64,000 nucleotides of DNA from UBA4416 sp040387475 (GCA_040387475.1 JAZKDT010000001.1:124001-188000), one strand, 5' to 3'. Positions 50,359 through 60,998 are shown, counted from the first letter of the stretch. The notes: generated by a model from the letters alone, not told the origin. Program-made: numbers and translations.

Positions 50359-53300
50359 TTATTTGGTTTTAATGACTTTGATCTGTTCATTAACATCACC
50401 TGTGATACGGATATAGTACATACCGGCGGCAATGTTGCTGTTGCTTAAAGAGAACGCGTGTTCTTTTTTGTTTTTAACAGTTGTTGTATAAACAATTTTA
50501 CCCAACAGATCCACTAATTCAACTTTTACCGAAACAGTGGTGCCAAAACTTAAGTTCAGATTGTCAGCAAACGGATTTGGATATACCCCTACATTTCCTA
50601 ATGTATTCAGCTCATTTATTCCCGTTGTGATGTTTACTACATTACATGAAACAGAATCAGGTACATTGCTTGCAACCGGAACAGATGGTGTGCCTGCTAA
50701 AGCGTTAGTTGCAAATGTTAATGCACTGTTGGTTGTTAATACCGATCCATCAGTTGTATTAAAGTACTTCAGGTTTAACACATCTCCATCTGTATTACTG
50801 TATAACGTCAGATAAAAATTATAAATGTTGGTTGACGTATTCTTGATAGGGAATGCATAACCTCTTAATGTGTTAGTGGCATCAAATGCTCCAATAGCTA
50901 CATTACCCTGATCTAAAGCATCGTTACAAATGTTTCCTGTAATGATAGCCGACATTGTATTAGCATACATTTCGGGCGTGAAAGGAAAAACCGTTTGGCC
51001 ATTATTGGTTGATTCAGTATTTGCCTGTTTACCCACAAATGTAGACAATGGATAATGGAAGGTGCTCGTACCTGTTGATTTTAACATATAACCCATGGTT
51101 GGTTTCATATTTGTTAAACTTCCGGTCCAGCCCGTAGCATTATCATAGTAAGCAAACTCGTACTGACTCTTAATTAAATCACCCGTTACAGCATTGTAAT
51201 TACCAAGTGCTTCAGCAATACCCACATTTTTAGTGGATACATAACCTATCCAGTTCCAACCGGGAACTACATTAATGGCCGCAATAGCCGAATCGGGATT
51301 AATACGTTCTCCAATATGAACTAACGTATCCATTGAAGCCGTTTTAACTTTGTAAGATTGGTTGTTAAAGAATCCGGAACCCTGTGAGATGTTTCCTAAC
51401 CAGCCTAATCCTGAGTCATATTGATCATAACTTGTATTGCTCAGCACAATATCTCCTGTTGATGGACTGATGCTGCTCATTAATAATGTACTATTGCTCA
51501 GCTTAGGCGATTTTAGAGGAAGAGAGATCCACGTCCAGCCACCGTTTAAAGGAATATCTAAAGCGATCTCGGTATTAGCAACAAACGTAACAGGATTGGT
51601 AACAGTACCAACAACATCGTTTTCTACAAACATTAATGATGGTGTTACATTGACGAAGGTTAATCCGCTTGATGCATCATAAATATTAAATCGGATAGAG
51701 TCACCGGTAATGGTATTACTGTATACATTTAAGAACACTTCGTATCTGTCGTATGCCGGTACATATTGTAAATCGGCTAATCCGCAAATAACACCGTTAT
51801 TGAAAGCGGCTATTTTGTTTTCAGGATTAGTTGCCATAACACCATCAATTTTCATTTGTCCGAAAATGTTCATAGAGTATTGGAAATCTGAAGGATTAAC
51901 TGTCCAGTTTGGAACCGCCCCGGTTACTTTTAAATTTACCTGTAAGATCTCGGCATAATTAAAATCAGTTGTTACACTGATGTCGGCGCTAAATTCTCCA
52001 ATGCTTCCTCCCGCAGGAATTGTGAACACCACATTTTGAACACTGTTTGGAGAAATAACCCCACTGGTCATGCTCGCCGTCATCCAGCTTGGTAAACCAT
52101 CAATTGTAAAGGCTTTCAATGCTCCGCCTGAGTTCACGATTGGCGCAGTAAATGTAATCACACTGTCAACTGTTTTTTCAAAATCAAACAGATTATCCTG
52201 CCATTTAACCTGGTTTTTGTTAATGTAAGCAATCCATGTTTTAGGCGACTGCATAATGTTACCATGCATATCGTAGGCATTTTTAACTGTTATATCCAGT
52301 GTTACATTCTCTATTAATTCAGGCGCAGTTGTTGGAGTTAAAATGATCTTATCGTTATTTAAAGACCAGGAATAATTAACTGTTTGAATTGGTCGTGGTA
52401 ATTTAATAGTTGGCGTTTGATTTACTGACAGAACGCCATTTTGCGCATTCACAGTTAATGTGTTTACCGACTGATCATTAAACGTAGCTGTTAAAGAAGG
52501 TGTACCCAATACCGTAGCATAGTGTTCGAAAGGCATAAACGATTGTAACCCGTATTCATTGCCGATCATGCGGTTTTGTTTATCACGTTTGATCTGCTCT
52601 GTTTTACGGGCTGTGTTCCATAAACGGAACTCATCCATTTTACCGTTGAAATGGTTATCGTAATTTGTAATGGTTCCGGTTTGGTAACCTCGGGCTCCTA
52701 AATATAAATAACTGCTTGACAAGTTATTAAATGAAAGGGCCTGAACAGAATTTTCCAAATTACCATCTATGTATGAAGATAAGTTTCCGCTTCTGTTCAT
52801 TACCAAAGCAAAATGATGCCAGCTTCCATCAAAGAAATTATTAGTGGTGGCTACAAAGTCATATCCTTTATGGTATACATGAATAGCACCCGCTGCATCT
52901 TTTTGAATATTCCATGCATCCAGTGAATCCGCTCCTACACCATCTCCTTTTCCGTTAGAGAATAAAGTAGCCACGTTACTTTGAGTTGAATTAAACCAGA
53001 ACTCCAAAGTAAAATCCATTTCTTTATTTATGGCAATGTTGCCGCTTGATACCTGGATGTTATCATCCACACCATCAAACTGTGCAGCATAACCATTAGG
53101 ATTAATCTCCCAGGTTGCTCCGTAAATATCTGCGTTTCTGCTTCTGATATCGTCTTTTAATAACGTTCCTTCCGCTTCATCAATTTTCCAGTTATACATT
53201 AAACCTGATTGGTTACGGTTTAATACCTGGTTCATAGTTACTGTGATTTCAGAAATGGTACGAACATCATTCCATAATCTTACTTCCTGTAAATTACCGC

Positions 53301-56300
53301 TTAAGAAATTACTGTTGGCAGGTATTGCTTTACCGAATACTAATTTTCCTGCACCAATGTAATCTACAATGAAATTATTATTAGTTCCTACTAACGAACC
53401 ATCAACAAATAAAAGGGCATCGGTACCCGCATAATCATATACTACTGCATAGTGATGCCAATCTGTTGGCAGCGATACAGGAAGCAATGATGTAACGGTT
53501 TGACTTCCTAACATAAATTTAAAATTGTTACTGTTATCAAAGCCAATTTCCATGCGTTGGATAGGATCTGTTCCTTGACTAATAGCTACCTGGTTGATAT
53601 TGGTTGTATTTAATTTTGCCCAGAACTCAATAGTGAAACTACGCTTTTGTAAACTTGCTCCGCCTGATACCTCAGCATAATCTGCCGTACCATCAAAGTT
53701 CAAACTTTCTGAGTGACGAATATTTGTTCCATTCAGTACACCTCTGATATCGAAATTCAAAGTAGATAAACTACTTAAATCAATTGGCTCATTAAACTGG
53801 ATAGAGATATCATCGTTAGGATCTAAGATACCATCACCCGGTGTTGGTGTACCAAATGGAGAAGGATTAACACGGTCCATAACACCTCCTAAAACCGGTG
53901 ATATAATCGTTGCATAACTTCCGTCTTTATTATAACAATAAGAAACAGCTCTGATCTCGTAATTTCCATCAGGATAAATCTGAGGTGTTACAGTCCATTG
54001 GTATTGTGTATAAATCTGGTTATTTGGAATCGCTGATTGAGTAGGATTAGGTACTTTGTAAAAATCCTTGATCTCTAACCAGGTGCTTGAATTGCCCGGT
54101 TTTATTTCATAACCAATTTTTTCAAAACCAAAATTTGGGTGCAAGGCACTTGTTAATGTACTTGTATTTGCTGCTACTCCATAATTGTAGTTATAATCAG
54201 AAATAGTGATGTTTGCCAAATTGTTGTTCGAATTATTAACAATGAAATTGTCTGTCGGCACAGTGATCGCTAAATCAGTACAAGTAGGAATAAAATGTAC
54301 ACTTACATAAGATGTGTCAGCAATATCTTCGCTACATGCAGAACTAAAAATTACCATTAAACTGTCATAGTTAATTTCTATAGGCCCACGCTCAATCGTT
54401 AATGTTTTAATGACTGAACCACCTGATGGAATATTGAAAAGAGAGTTAGCGTTTTGACCATCGATTTTCAATACCGCTCCGAAAGGATTGCTTGCGCTTG
54501 CGATACGAACCTGCATATCAATATCATTGTTAATCGTTAACGGACTCTGGTTTGTAAGAATGATCTGGTAAACAGCCGCCTGGTTAGAAGGGATGTTTAA
54601 CTGGTTAGCAGGAGTAATAGCAATGTTTGGCATTTCTCTCTGTACCGTTGCATTGGCAATGGTTGCAAAGCCAGCGGCATTATATGTATGAGATCCGATG
54701 TAATCAGTTGGCCCGGATGGATTATAATAATGACAAACAACGGCATCTTCATACGGACACATCGTTTGCCCACCACGGGTGATGAATATATTTCCTGTTC
54801 CTTCCGGAGATTTATAAACATCGATACTCATGATGTCTCCAGGATCTCCATCTGTTAACGTGTAATCAAATGTATTGGTAATAGTGGTTACGGTATTGCT
54901 TGATCCGGCAGATACCTGTTTTAAAGCCAGACTTGGTTTTACTAACACACCAAATCCTCCTACACTAAATCCTAATTGTCCGGAAATACTATTACTCAAA
55001 GCAAGCTCCCAATCTCTGGTAATGCTCTTCGTGTTATCCACCTGGTAAACATTATTTACAATAGCAGACCCCAGTGTAAAATTGTCTATTAATACGCCAC
55101 CGGTATTGTTTTTACAAGCTAATTTTTCACGTTCGTTTTGTGCCAAGGCTTGTTTCCAAAGTGCAATCTGTGTATTCATGATACGCACGGTATCCTGGTT
55201 AACGATCTTCGCATATCCTCTGAATGTATATGATTGACCTAATGAATCAACAGGGTCATACACCGTTGGTGTTGTACTGGTAGCTAAAGCGCCCCAAATT
55301 GGATCGTCATTGTTTGATCCGAATTTTGGATTGGACGGCAATAAGGTTGTAGAGTATTTAGAAGGACTATTTAATAAGATCGTATTTCTGATAGCTTCGA
55401 GTTGAGGAATCACTGTGTTTTCAATTTCTTCCTGCGTGTAAGAGAATCTGGTTCTTACGTTATCCGGAGCAACCGCATATCCTATTTTCAGCGCTAAACT
55501 TTTTCCGCCAAATGAAGTACCGAAGCAATTACCACTGCAGCTTGCTGCATCTACCAATTCAATATTTGCAGTTGGTCCCACCAACCAGTTACGGGAACGA
55601 CCGATAAACACATCGGCCGGAGCCCCAACGTAGTCAGCATCATCACGCGTTGCAACCGAATTGGATGAAGTGATTTCCTCTGTCATCGTTGAGTCGGAAC
55701 TTTTGTTATAACCAATGCTTAACCCCAGGGTTACTGAGTTTTCTAAGGATGTTTCCACAATAAATCCGATACCAACTGCATTTTTAGCGCCCAGTAAAAT
55801 ATCTGTACTGATTCCGGCATCTGTTTCTTTTGCGTTTGAAAAAGAAGTTGTTTTAGTTACCGTGCTTCCGGATGTCCATTTAGATGAACTTCCTGATCCC
55901 GGAGGATCACGTAAAATAAAATCCAACTGTTCAGGACCTTGTGTTGAAATACCTGTTCCGGTAATTCTCTTACCTACCACAATCGCATGGAAATTTCCAT
56001 TAGACGGTGTAATCGTTGCGTTTGGTTGCCAAGGCACCGAAGAAGCGCCATCCGGCACAACCACTACCTGGATATCTTTCGTGAATCCTAACGATGGAGT
56101 TATCGTATTATCTGCGATGTTGGGAGAACCACACACAAACGAATAAGTTCCCGCACCATTAACAAAGCTGAAGGCCGCATTAGGATCAATTCCGTCAACA
56201 AGATCATTTGTAACAAACGCGTTAGCATTTAATAAAACAGTATCAGTTACCGGGGTTGCAGGATCATAATTTGTATAGACTTCGTTTGCTGTGATCTTTG

Positions 56301-59300
56301 CTTTATATGTTTTATGTTGTGTAAATACAGGCCAGTTAAATGGTCCCCAACCGTATATTCCTAAGTTACCCGGAACGGGTTTAACAGGTAATTTTGCCGC
56401 ACCTACTTTTAAGGTGTCGTCTCCAATAAGTTTAGAACCATCCAGCATACTTACATTTATCTCAGGGGAAGATCGGTAAATCATATCCAACCTTCTGTTA
56501 AATTTTACTGAGTCAATACTTACTATGCCATGTAGGGCATCAAATAACGTATCGATAACGGTGGTTTGGTATAAGGCATTAGTAATATCCAGTATCTGGC
56601 TGGTGTTTGATAAATTAGGTTTACTGATAGTAACGGAATTGGTCACAACATAAACATCTACAATTTTATAACCCAATGGCGGAATATTGAATTCATATTC
56701 TCCGGTAACACTATTTGTCATTACGGAAGTTGTAAGGCACGCAACACCTGCAATTGGCGTAGCAATTGTGATGACAGCACTACCTATATTGTTTACAGAG
56801 CGTCCCAGTCCCGGTACTTTACCAGCTTCAACTGTACCGCCAACTACACGACCAACTACTTTTAATAGTGTACTATCTTCAAACGGCACCGGTGCGCTTG
56901 GCGCCTGGAAGTTGTGTGTTCCAACATTCGGGTAGCGCCCTTTATTCATAACGTGGCCAAATTTTTCGATGGTTACAAAATGGTTCCCGATAGGCACGCT
57001 GATGCTGAAAGTTCCTGCTGCATCGGTTACGGCTTGCGTACCATATGCAATAACCGGTAATCCGTCAATTTTTAAACCGGCACCTGGTACCGGACAACTG
57101 GTTCCTTTATAGTATAAGGTTCCTGTAAAAGCGAAAGAAGAATTATCGTTGAAGTCCTGATTGTTATATACGTAAGAAGCATCACCGATATATACCGACC
57201 GTGAATTAGGCGAAAAAGAATGTGTTGCAAAGGAAGGAACAATATTAAAGTTCTCTCCTAAGCCAAGATATTGAACACCGGTTACTATGTAGTTACCTAA
57301 AGTATCTGTTACTCCAAAGTATCCTAACTGGGCGTTACTTGGAATATCACTACTGGCCGCTACTGAGCCGTTTAGCGTTCCATGATTTTCGTTGAAAGCA
57401 TTACCAACTTTTGAAACATCGTAAGCACTTCTGCCAACACCTTCATCAAAATGTAAATTACATTTAAAGCCAGATTCATTTCCATTTAATATCCGGTTAC
57501 GCTCAACAAAAACAACCGAATCAGTTGCTGCTTTTCCTATTAACCTGAACTCGTCCATTAAAAAACTCGCCGATGCACTACCAATAATTAAACTGTTGGC
57601 GTTGTCATCAATAGCACCTGTAGCTGAAATAGTAGATGATAAAATACCATTGGCAAATAATTTGAATACACTGCCATTGTATACCATGGATACATGGTTC
57701 CATTGACTATTTGGTAAGCTGGCTGCGGGAACAGTAATTGTTTTAGGAGAACCTCCTATAAAAATACGCGCCTGGTAATTGCCTCCTGTGAATATGAAAT
57801 CGAATGCGTTTGTTTTTTGTAAAACTGTTCCTGAAATTGCAACAGGCTTAAACCAGAACTCCAACCGCAATTCATTGGCCGGTTCTAATTTTATGTTATC
57901 GGTTACCGTTACATTTCCACCGGTAAAATTCAAAGAGTTTCCGGATAAGGCGCCACTTTGCTGAACTAATACTTTAGCACCGCTTACCGCAACACCACCT
58001 GTATATTCAATATGACCACTCACTAATCCGGATGGGTTTCTGAACCCGATATCCGAAGAAATATTGGTAAGGATCTCAGAACCTAAACAATTTTTAATAC
58101 CAACAATGGTATAACGATAGAATACACGTGAATCACAGGTGTAGTCAATAAAAAACGCATTGATTCCGGATAGAGACGCTATTTGAATAGAATCCATTGA
58201 GGAACTTAAGTCTTTACGGTAAATTTTGAAAAGATCAATGTTTACACCATTGTTGTTGCTCCAGCTTAATTCTACCCTGTTCCCAAAATATCCTTTTGAA
58301 CCTAACAGTTTTTTTGTTGATGTAAACGTGGTGTTTAAACTTGGTGGAGGTAACAGTACACTTACCACACTATCTGATCGGATACCGCTTAATACACAAG
58401 AGTTAAATACTTTTACATAATATTTATAAAGGCGGCACGCCGCAACAGTATTATCAACGTAAGATGTTGCATTTGCATTGACATCAAAATAAACTGTATT
58501 TCCAAGATCATCCTGACGTTCAACCTGATATTTTGTTTCGTTATTGGATACATCCGCCCAGGTAATGGTTGCTGTGGCAATTGCCGAATTGGTAGCTACT
58601 GATATTGTGTTGGTTTTAATAGGATCTGCAATCGAAATACCGCTGGCAGAAGCTGTATCTGACGGGTAACCACAATCATTTTTTGCTACCAGTTTCATGG
58701 TGTAATTGATCCCACGGGTAATTGCAGTTTCGCTATAAAGTCTTAAGCTGGCATTAATGGTTGATGTACTGGATGCAAAAGTGCTTTGATTATATTTTGT
58801 ATAGCTGTATCTGTCTACCGCGGTCCCATTGGGTTGACTCCAATCAAGTTCAATTAATGTATTACATTTATCATCGGTAGCGTTAAAAGGCGATGGCTGT
58901 GCCGGCGGTTGTTTTAAACCACCAACTGCCACGTTCGACGAAGCGCTGGATCGAAATGCGCCGGACGTATTTCCTACAGAGGGGTTATACAAATCGTTGT
59001 TCCATAAAATGGTTTTTACGGTATAGTTATAATTTACCCTTGGTTGTAAAGCTGCAGAGTTATCTACAAAACGAGCAGTATCTCCGTCAACAATTCCAAT
59101 TTTAACCCCTTCTCTGTAAATAACGTTTCTATAATTTTGAGCGTCGGAACAGTTATATTGAGAGCTCCATACCTGTGCAGGATTTTGCCAGTTTAATGTT
59201 ACTCTACCACATTGATTGCCGGTAGCAGTTAATGCAAAAGGTGCGTCAATGGCATTAACTGAAACATTATATTCCAGGTATTCCAACTGCGACTGTGAAC

Positions 59301-60066
59301 AATCTGTATCGTCGGTTTTATCATATCTTCTGTAATGTTTATAAATACGGATCGCCATCGAGTTGCCTTGTATAGCTTCAGGTGGAAGATTTGAAATCGC
59401 AAAATTGATTCCTTCGTCATAGCCTCCTCCGGTTGTTCTGTAATATCCGATAGGCGTATAACCACCGGTAACACCACGGCTATTGGTAAGAGTAGCGCTG
59501 TAACGTGGCGGTTGAAAATTTGCAAACGCCATGGTATTATTTACCTGGTTAAAGTTAGCATCATAGGTTTTGCAAATTCCTTCATCTTCATAAGTACCAT
59601 AAGAAAAAGAGGCGCCTGCTGTTCCATTGTCCTTGTTATCAAAATTCCCGAGTTTTCGTTTGGTACCATCTCCATGAAAATAAAAATAATTATAGGATGC
59701 ACCGAAGTTTCCTGAAACAACCGAAAAATCAGCCGGAGCTAAAGTAGCAGAGTTTGCAGAAACGGCCAGGTTACCCTCTTTTCTAAGAGTTAACATGTTT
59801 TTCCAGGTACCGCTTAGCTTTACATATATGTAAGCCAGGTTTAAATCTACCAGTCCATTATTATTGGATGCGTTTAAAGATATTTTTAAAACCCCGTTAC
59901 ATTTATCGTATGTACAGTAGTTTACGCCGCCTGTATCTACTGCTAATTTTGTACACTGGGGAAGCGTGTTTGGCAGTGAACCTTCATACTCCAGTTGAGC
60001 CAGGGCCTTGTTGCCAGCTATAAATAACAGTAATACGGTTAGTTTCAGTAGTAATTTTGTTTTCAT
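50359..60066 (-). CDS. Giant multi-domain T9SS adhesin (3235 aa)
   Basis: Signal peptide, an N-terminal domain of unknown kind (to ~270), fibronectin III-like units (about 280-600), a CarboxypepD_reg-like unit (about 690), LamG domain 1 (about 715-880) and further Carboxypeptidase-regulatory-like units (about 980-1100). A long section of unfamiliar sequence follows (about 1340-1900). LamG domains 2 (about 2120-2290) and 3 (about 2330-2500) come next, then a Trp-rich W-x-V module (about 2690) and a repeated GWNWIGYVS / WTWISLPLK-type segment. The last ~75 residues are a type A sorting domain (VGVYPNPFADNLNLSF). LamG domains bind sugars or polymers, so an adhesin is the best reading. The frame is intact over 9.7 kb. 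Confidence 0.88.
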   Translation of the reverse strand: MKTKLLLKLTVLLLFIAGNKALAQLEYEGSLPNTLPQCTKLAVDTGGVNYCTYDKCNGVLKISLNASNNNGLVDLNLAYIYVKLSGTWKNMLTLRKEGNLAVSANSATLAPADFSVVSGNFGASYNYFYFHGDGTKRKLGNFDNKDNGTAGASFSYGTYEDEGICKTYDANFNQVNNTMAFANFQPPRYSATLTNSRGVTGGYTPIGYYRTTGGGYDEGINFAISNLPPEAIQGNSMAIRIYKHYRRYDKTDDTDCSQSQLEYLEYNVSVNAIDAPFALTATGNQCGRVTLNWQNPAQVWSSQYNCSDAQNYRNVIYREGVKIGIVDGDTARFVDNSAALQPRVNYNYTVKTILWNNDLYNPSVGNTSGAFRSSASSNVAVGGLKQPPAQPSPFNATDDKCNTLIELDWSQPNGTAVDRYSYTKYNQSTFASSTSTINASLRLYSETAITRGINYTMKLVAKNDCGYPSDTASASGISIADPIKTNTISVATNSAIATATITWADVSNNETKYQVERQDDLGNTVYFDVNANATSYVDNTVAACRLYKYYVKVFNSCVLSGIRSDSVVSVLLPPPSLNTTFTSTKKLLGSKGYFGNRVELSWSNNNGVNIDLFKIYRKDLSSSMDSIQIASLSGINAFFIDYTCDSRVFYRYTIVGIKNCLGSEILTNISSDIGFRNPSGLVSGHIEYTGGVAVSGAKVLVQQSGALSGNSLNFTGGNVTVTDNIKLEPANELRLEFWFKPVAISGTVLQKTNAFDFIFTGGNYQARIFIGGSPKTITVPAASLPNSQWNHVSMVYNGSVFKLFANGILSSTISATGAIDDNANSLIIGSASASFLMDEFRLIGKAATDSVVFVERNRILNGNESGFKCNLHFDEGVGRSAYDVSKVGNAFNENHGTLNGSVAASSDIPSNAQLGYFGVTDTLGNYIVTGVQYLGLGENFNIVPSFATHSFSPNSRSVYIGDASYVYNNQDFNDNSSFAFTGTLYYKGTSCPVPGAGLKIDGLPVIAYGTQAVTDAAGTFSISVPIGNHFVTIEKFGHVMNKGRYPNVGTHNFQAPSAPVPFEDSTLLKVVGRVVGGTVEAGKVPGLGRSVNNIGSAVITIATPIAGVACLTTSVMTNSVTGEYEFNIPPLGYKIVDVYVVTNSVTISKPNLSNTSQILDITNALYQTTVIDTLFDALHGIVSIDSVKFNRRLDMIYRSSPEINVSMLDGSKLIGDDTLKVGAAKLPVKPVPGNLGIYGWGPFNWPVFTQHKTYKAKITANEVYTNYDPATPVTDTVLLNANAFVTNDLVDGIDPNAAFSFVNGAGTYSFVCGSPNIADNTITPSLGFTKDIQVVVVPDGASSVPWQPNATITPSNGNFHAIVVGKRITGTGISTQGPEQLDFILRDPPGSGSSSKWTSGSTVTKTTSFSNAKETDAGISTDILLGAKNAVGIGFIVETSLENSVTLGLSIGYNKSSDSTMTEEITSSNSVATRDDADYVGAPADVFIGRSRNWLVGPTANIELVDAASCSGNCFGTSFGGKSLALKIGYAVAPDNVRTRFSYTQEEIENTVIPQLEAIRNTILLNSPSKYSTTLLPSNPKFGSNNDDPIWGALATSTTPTVYDPVDSLGQSYTFRGYAKIVNQDTVRIMNTQIALWKQALAQNEREKLACKNNTGGVLIDNFTLGSAIVNNVYQVDNTKSITRDWELALSNSISGQLGFSVGGFGVLVKPSLALKQVSAGSSNTVTTITNTFDYTLTDGDPGDIMSIDVYKSPEGTGNIFITRGGQTMCPYEDAVVCHYYNPSGPTDYIGSHTYNAAGFATIANATVQREMPNIAITPANQLNIPSNQAAVYQIILTNQSPLTINNDIDMQVRIASASNPFGAVLKIDGQNANSLFNIPSGGSVIKTLTIERGPIEINYDSLMVIFSSACSEDIADTSYVSVHFIPTCTDLAITVPTDNFIVNNSNNNLANITISDYNYNYGVAANTSTLTSALHPNFGFEKIGYEIKPGNSSTWLEIKDFYKVPNPTQSAIPNNQIYTQYQWTVTPQIYPDGNYEIRAVSYCYNKDGSYATIISPVLGGVMDRVNPSPFGTPTPGDGILDPNDDISIQFNEPIDLSSLSTLNFDIRGVLNGTNIRHSESLNFDGTADYAEVSGGASLQKRSFTIEFWAKLNTTNINQVAISQGTDPIQRMEIGFDNSNNFKFMLGSQTVTSLLPVSLPTDWHHYAVVYDYAGTDALLFVDGSLVGTNNNFIVDYIGAGKLVFGKAIPANSNFLSGNLQEVRLWNDVRTISEITVTMNQVLNRNQSGLMYNWKIDEAEGTLLKDDIRSRNADIYGATWEINPNGYAAQFDGVDDNIQVSSGNIAINKEMDFTLEFWFNSTQSNVATLFSNGKGDGVGADSLDAWNIQKDAAGAIHVYHKGYDFVATTNNFFDGSWHHFALVMNRSGNLSSYIDGNLENSVQALSFNNLSSSYLYLGARGYQTGTITNYDNHFNGKMDEFRLWNTARKTEQIKRDKQNRMIGNEYGLQSFMPFEHYATVLGTPSLTATFNDQSVNTLTVNAQNGVLSVNQTPTIKLPRPIQTVNYSWSLNNDKIILTPTTAPELIENVTLDITVKNAYDMHGNIMQSPKTWIAYINKNQVKWQDNLFDFEKTVDSVITFTAPIVNSGGALKAFTIDGLPSWMTASMTSGVISPNSVQNVVFTIPAGGSIGEFSADISVTTDFNYAEILQVNLKVTGAVPNWTVNPSDFQYSMNIFGQMKIDGVMATNPENKIAAFNNGVICGLADLQYVPAYDRYEVFLNVYSNTITGDSIRFNIYDASSGLTFVNVTPSLMFVENDVVGTVTNPVTFVANTEIALDIPLNGGWTWISLPLKSPKLSNSTLLMSSISPSTGDIVLSNTSYDQYDSGLGWLGNISQGSGFFNNQSYKVKTASMDTLVHIGERINPDSAIAAINVVPGWNWIGYVSTKNVGIAEALGNYNAVTGDLIKSQYEFAYYDNATGWTGSLTNMKPTMGYMLKSTGTSTFHYPLSTFVGKQANTESTNNGQTVFPFTPEMYANTMSAIITGNICNDALDQGNVAIGAFDATNTLRGYAFPIKNTSTNIYNFYLTLYSNTDGDVLNLKYFNTTDGSVLTTNSALTFATNALAGTPSVPVASNVPDSVSCNVVNITTGINELNTLGNVGVYPNPFADNLNLSFGTTVSVKVELVDLLGKIVYTTTVKNKKEHAFSLSNSNIAAGMYYIRITGDVNEQIKVIKTK

Positions 60067-60195
60067 GGTAAACGGGGATTGTTGTAATTAAATAATGATG
60101 TTATATATATAGTTAAGCTAAATTTTTGGCTTTTTATGATAGGACGGCGAAGATATGTAAATAAACCGATTAATGAGTGTTTCCATCGCATGAAG

Positions 60196-60259
60196 TGTCT
60201 TAATCATCATATTAGCATAACGTAGCCGCGTTTCGGCACGTATCGATCAAATTAAGACA
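60196..60259. promoter_or_regulatory. Nested inverted repeats upstream of the adhesin gene
   Basis: TGTCTTAAT (60196-60204) and ATTAAGACA (60251-60259) are perfectly complementary, and roughly concentric within them lies CGTaGCCG - CGTTT - CGGCACG (60221-60240). The pair sits 130-190 nt before the adhesin start and could be a cruciform, a regulator site or a 5'-UTR fold. No T-run follows. Confidence 0.5.
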
Positions 60260-60330
60260 TTACAATAATATAAGTAACCGGTATAGCAAACAATAGTAGT
60301 TTAATGCAATTTAGAGAATTAACATCCTTG

Positions 60331-60954
60331 CTAGGAAATGTATCCTAAACGTGTTGCCACCAGGATCAATTCAGCCGCGTTTTTTACTTCCAGTTTTTTA
60401 AAAAGGTTGAGCTTTATGTTTTCGATAGTCCTTAAGGATACTTCCAGTTCTTTAGCAATAATATCTGATGTTTTTCCCTGAGCAATGAGTTGCGTAATAT
60501 CCGATTCTCTTGGGGTGAAAATCGATTTGATAGAAGTGGTTTTTGGAATAAGGTCCTCGTACTCGGCAGGAACGGAAATCAAATCATAATAAACATCTTT
60601 AATAGCGTCAAAAAGATCTTCGGGTGACTGGTTTTTATTGACATAGCCTTTAACCCCAAGTTCCAAAAGGCTTTCTATTAAAATATCACTTTTGAGAGAT
60701 GTATAAGCGATGATCTTTAAGGCGGGATATTTTTTAACTGTATAAAAATACAACTCCAGGCCGGTAACGTCTGGCGCTAAAACATCCATGATCAGTATTT
60801 CGGCCTTTGTATCAGATAATTTTTGCTCTAGCTCAATCTTTGTACTCGCGGTAAATTCAATGGAAATGACATCGTGTTTTTGAAGAAACCCTTTTAACCC
60901 CTCAATAAAAAAAGGATGATCATCAAATATTCCAAGGATAATTTTCTGCGTCAT
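60331..60954 (-). CDS. LuxR/NarL-type response regulator
   Basis: 207 aa. Receiver domain with D11-D12, phospho-acceptor D57 in LIMDVLAPD, T85/S86 in AYTSLKSD and K107 in GYVNKNQ. C-terminal LuxR-type HTH (FTPRESDITQLIAQGKTSDIIAKELEVSLRTIENIKLNLFKKL). ATG at 60954 is used; three extra codons back to the TTG at 60963 are not needed. A -7 box lies six nt before. It follows the TPR histidine kinase gene by 44 nt. Possible targets include the adhesin gene just downstream. Confidence 0.93.
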   Translation of the reverse strand: MTQKIILGIFDDHPFFIEGLKGFLQKHDVISIEFTASTKIELEQKLSDTKAEILIMDVLAPDVTGLELYFYTVKKYPALKIIAYTSLKSDILIESLLELGVKGYVNKNQSPEDLFDAIKDVYYDLISVPAEYEDLIPKTTSIKSIFTPRESDITQLIAQGKTSDIIAKELEVSLRTIENIKLNLFKKLEVKNAAELILVATRLGYIS

Positions 60955-60960
60955 GCTATG

Positions 60961-60968
60961 CAAAAATA
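60961..60968 (-). promoter_or_regulatory. -7 box TATTTTTG, 6 nt before a start codon
   Basis: Perfect TAnnTTTG on the minus strand six bases before the ATG of the response-regulator gene, in the 44-nt spacer after the kinase gene; it would allow separate transcription of the regulator. Confidence 0.45.
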
Positions 60969-60998
60969 CACTAGTTTTTTATATGGCAAGGCTTAATC

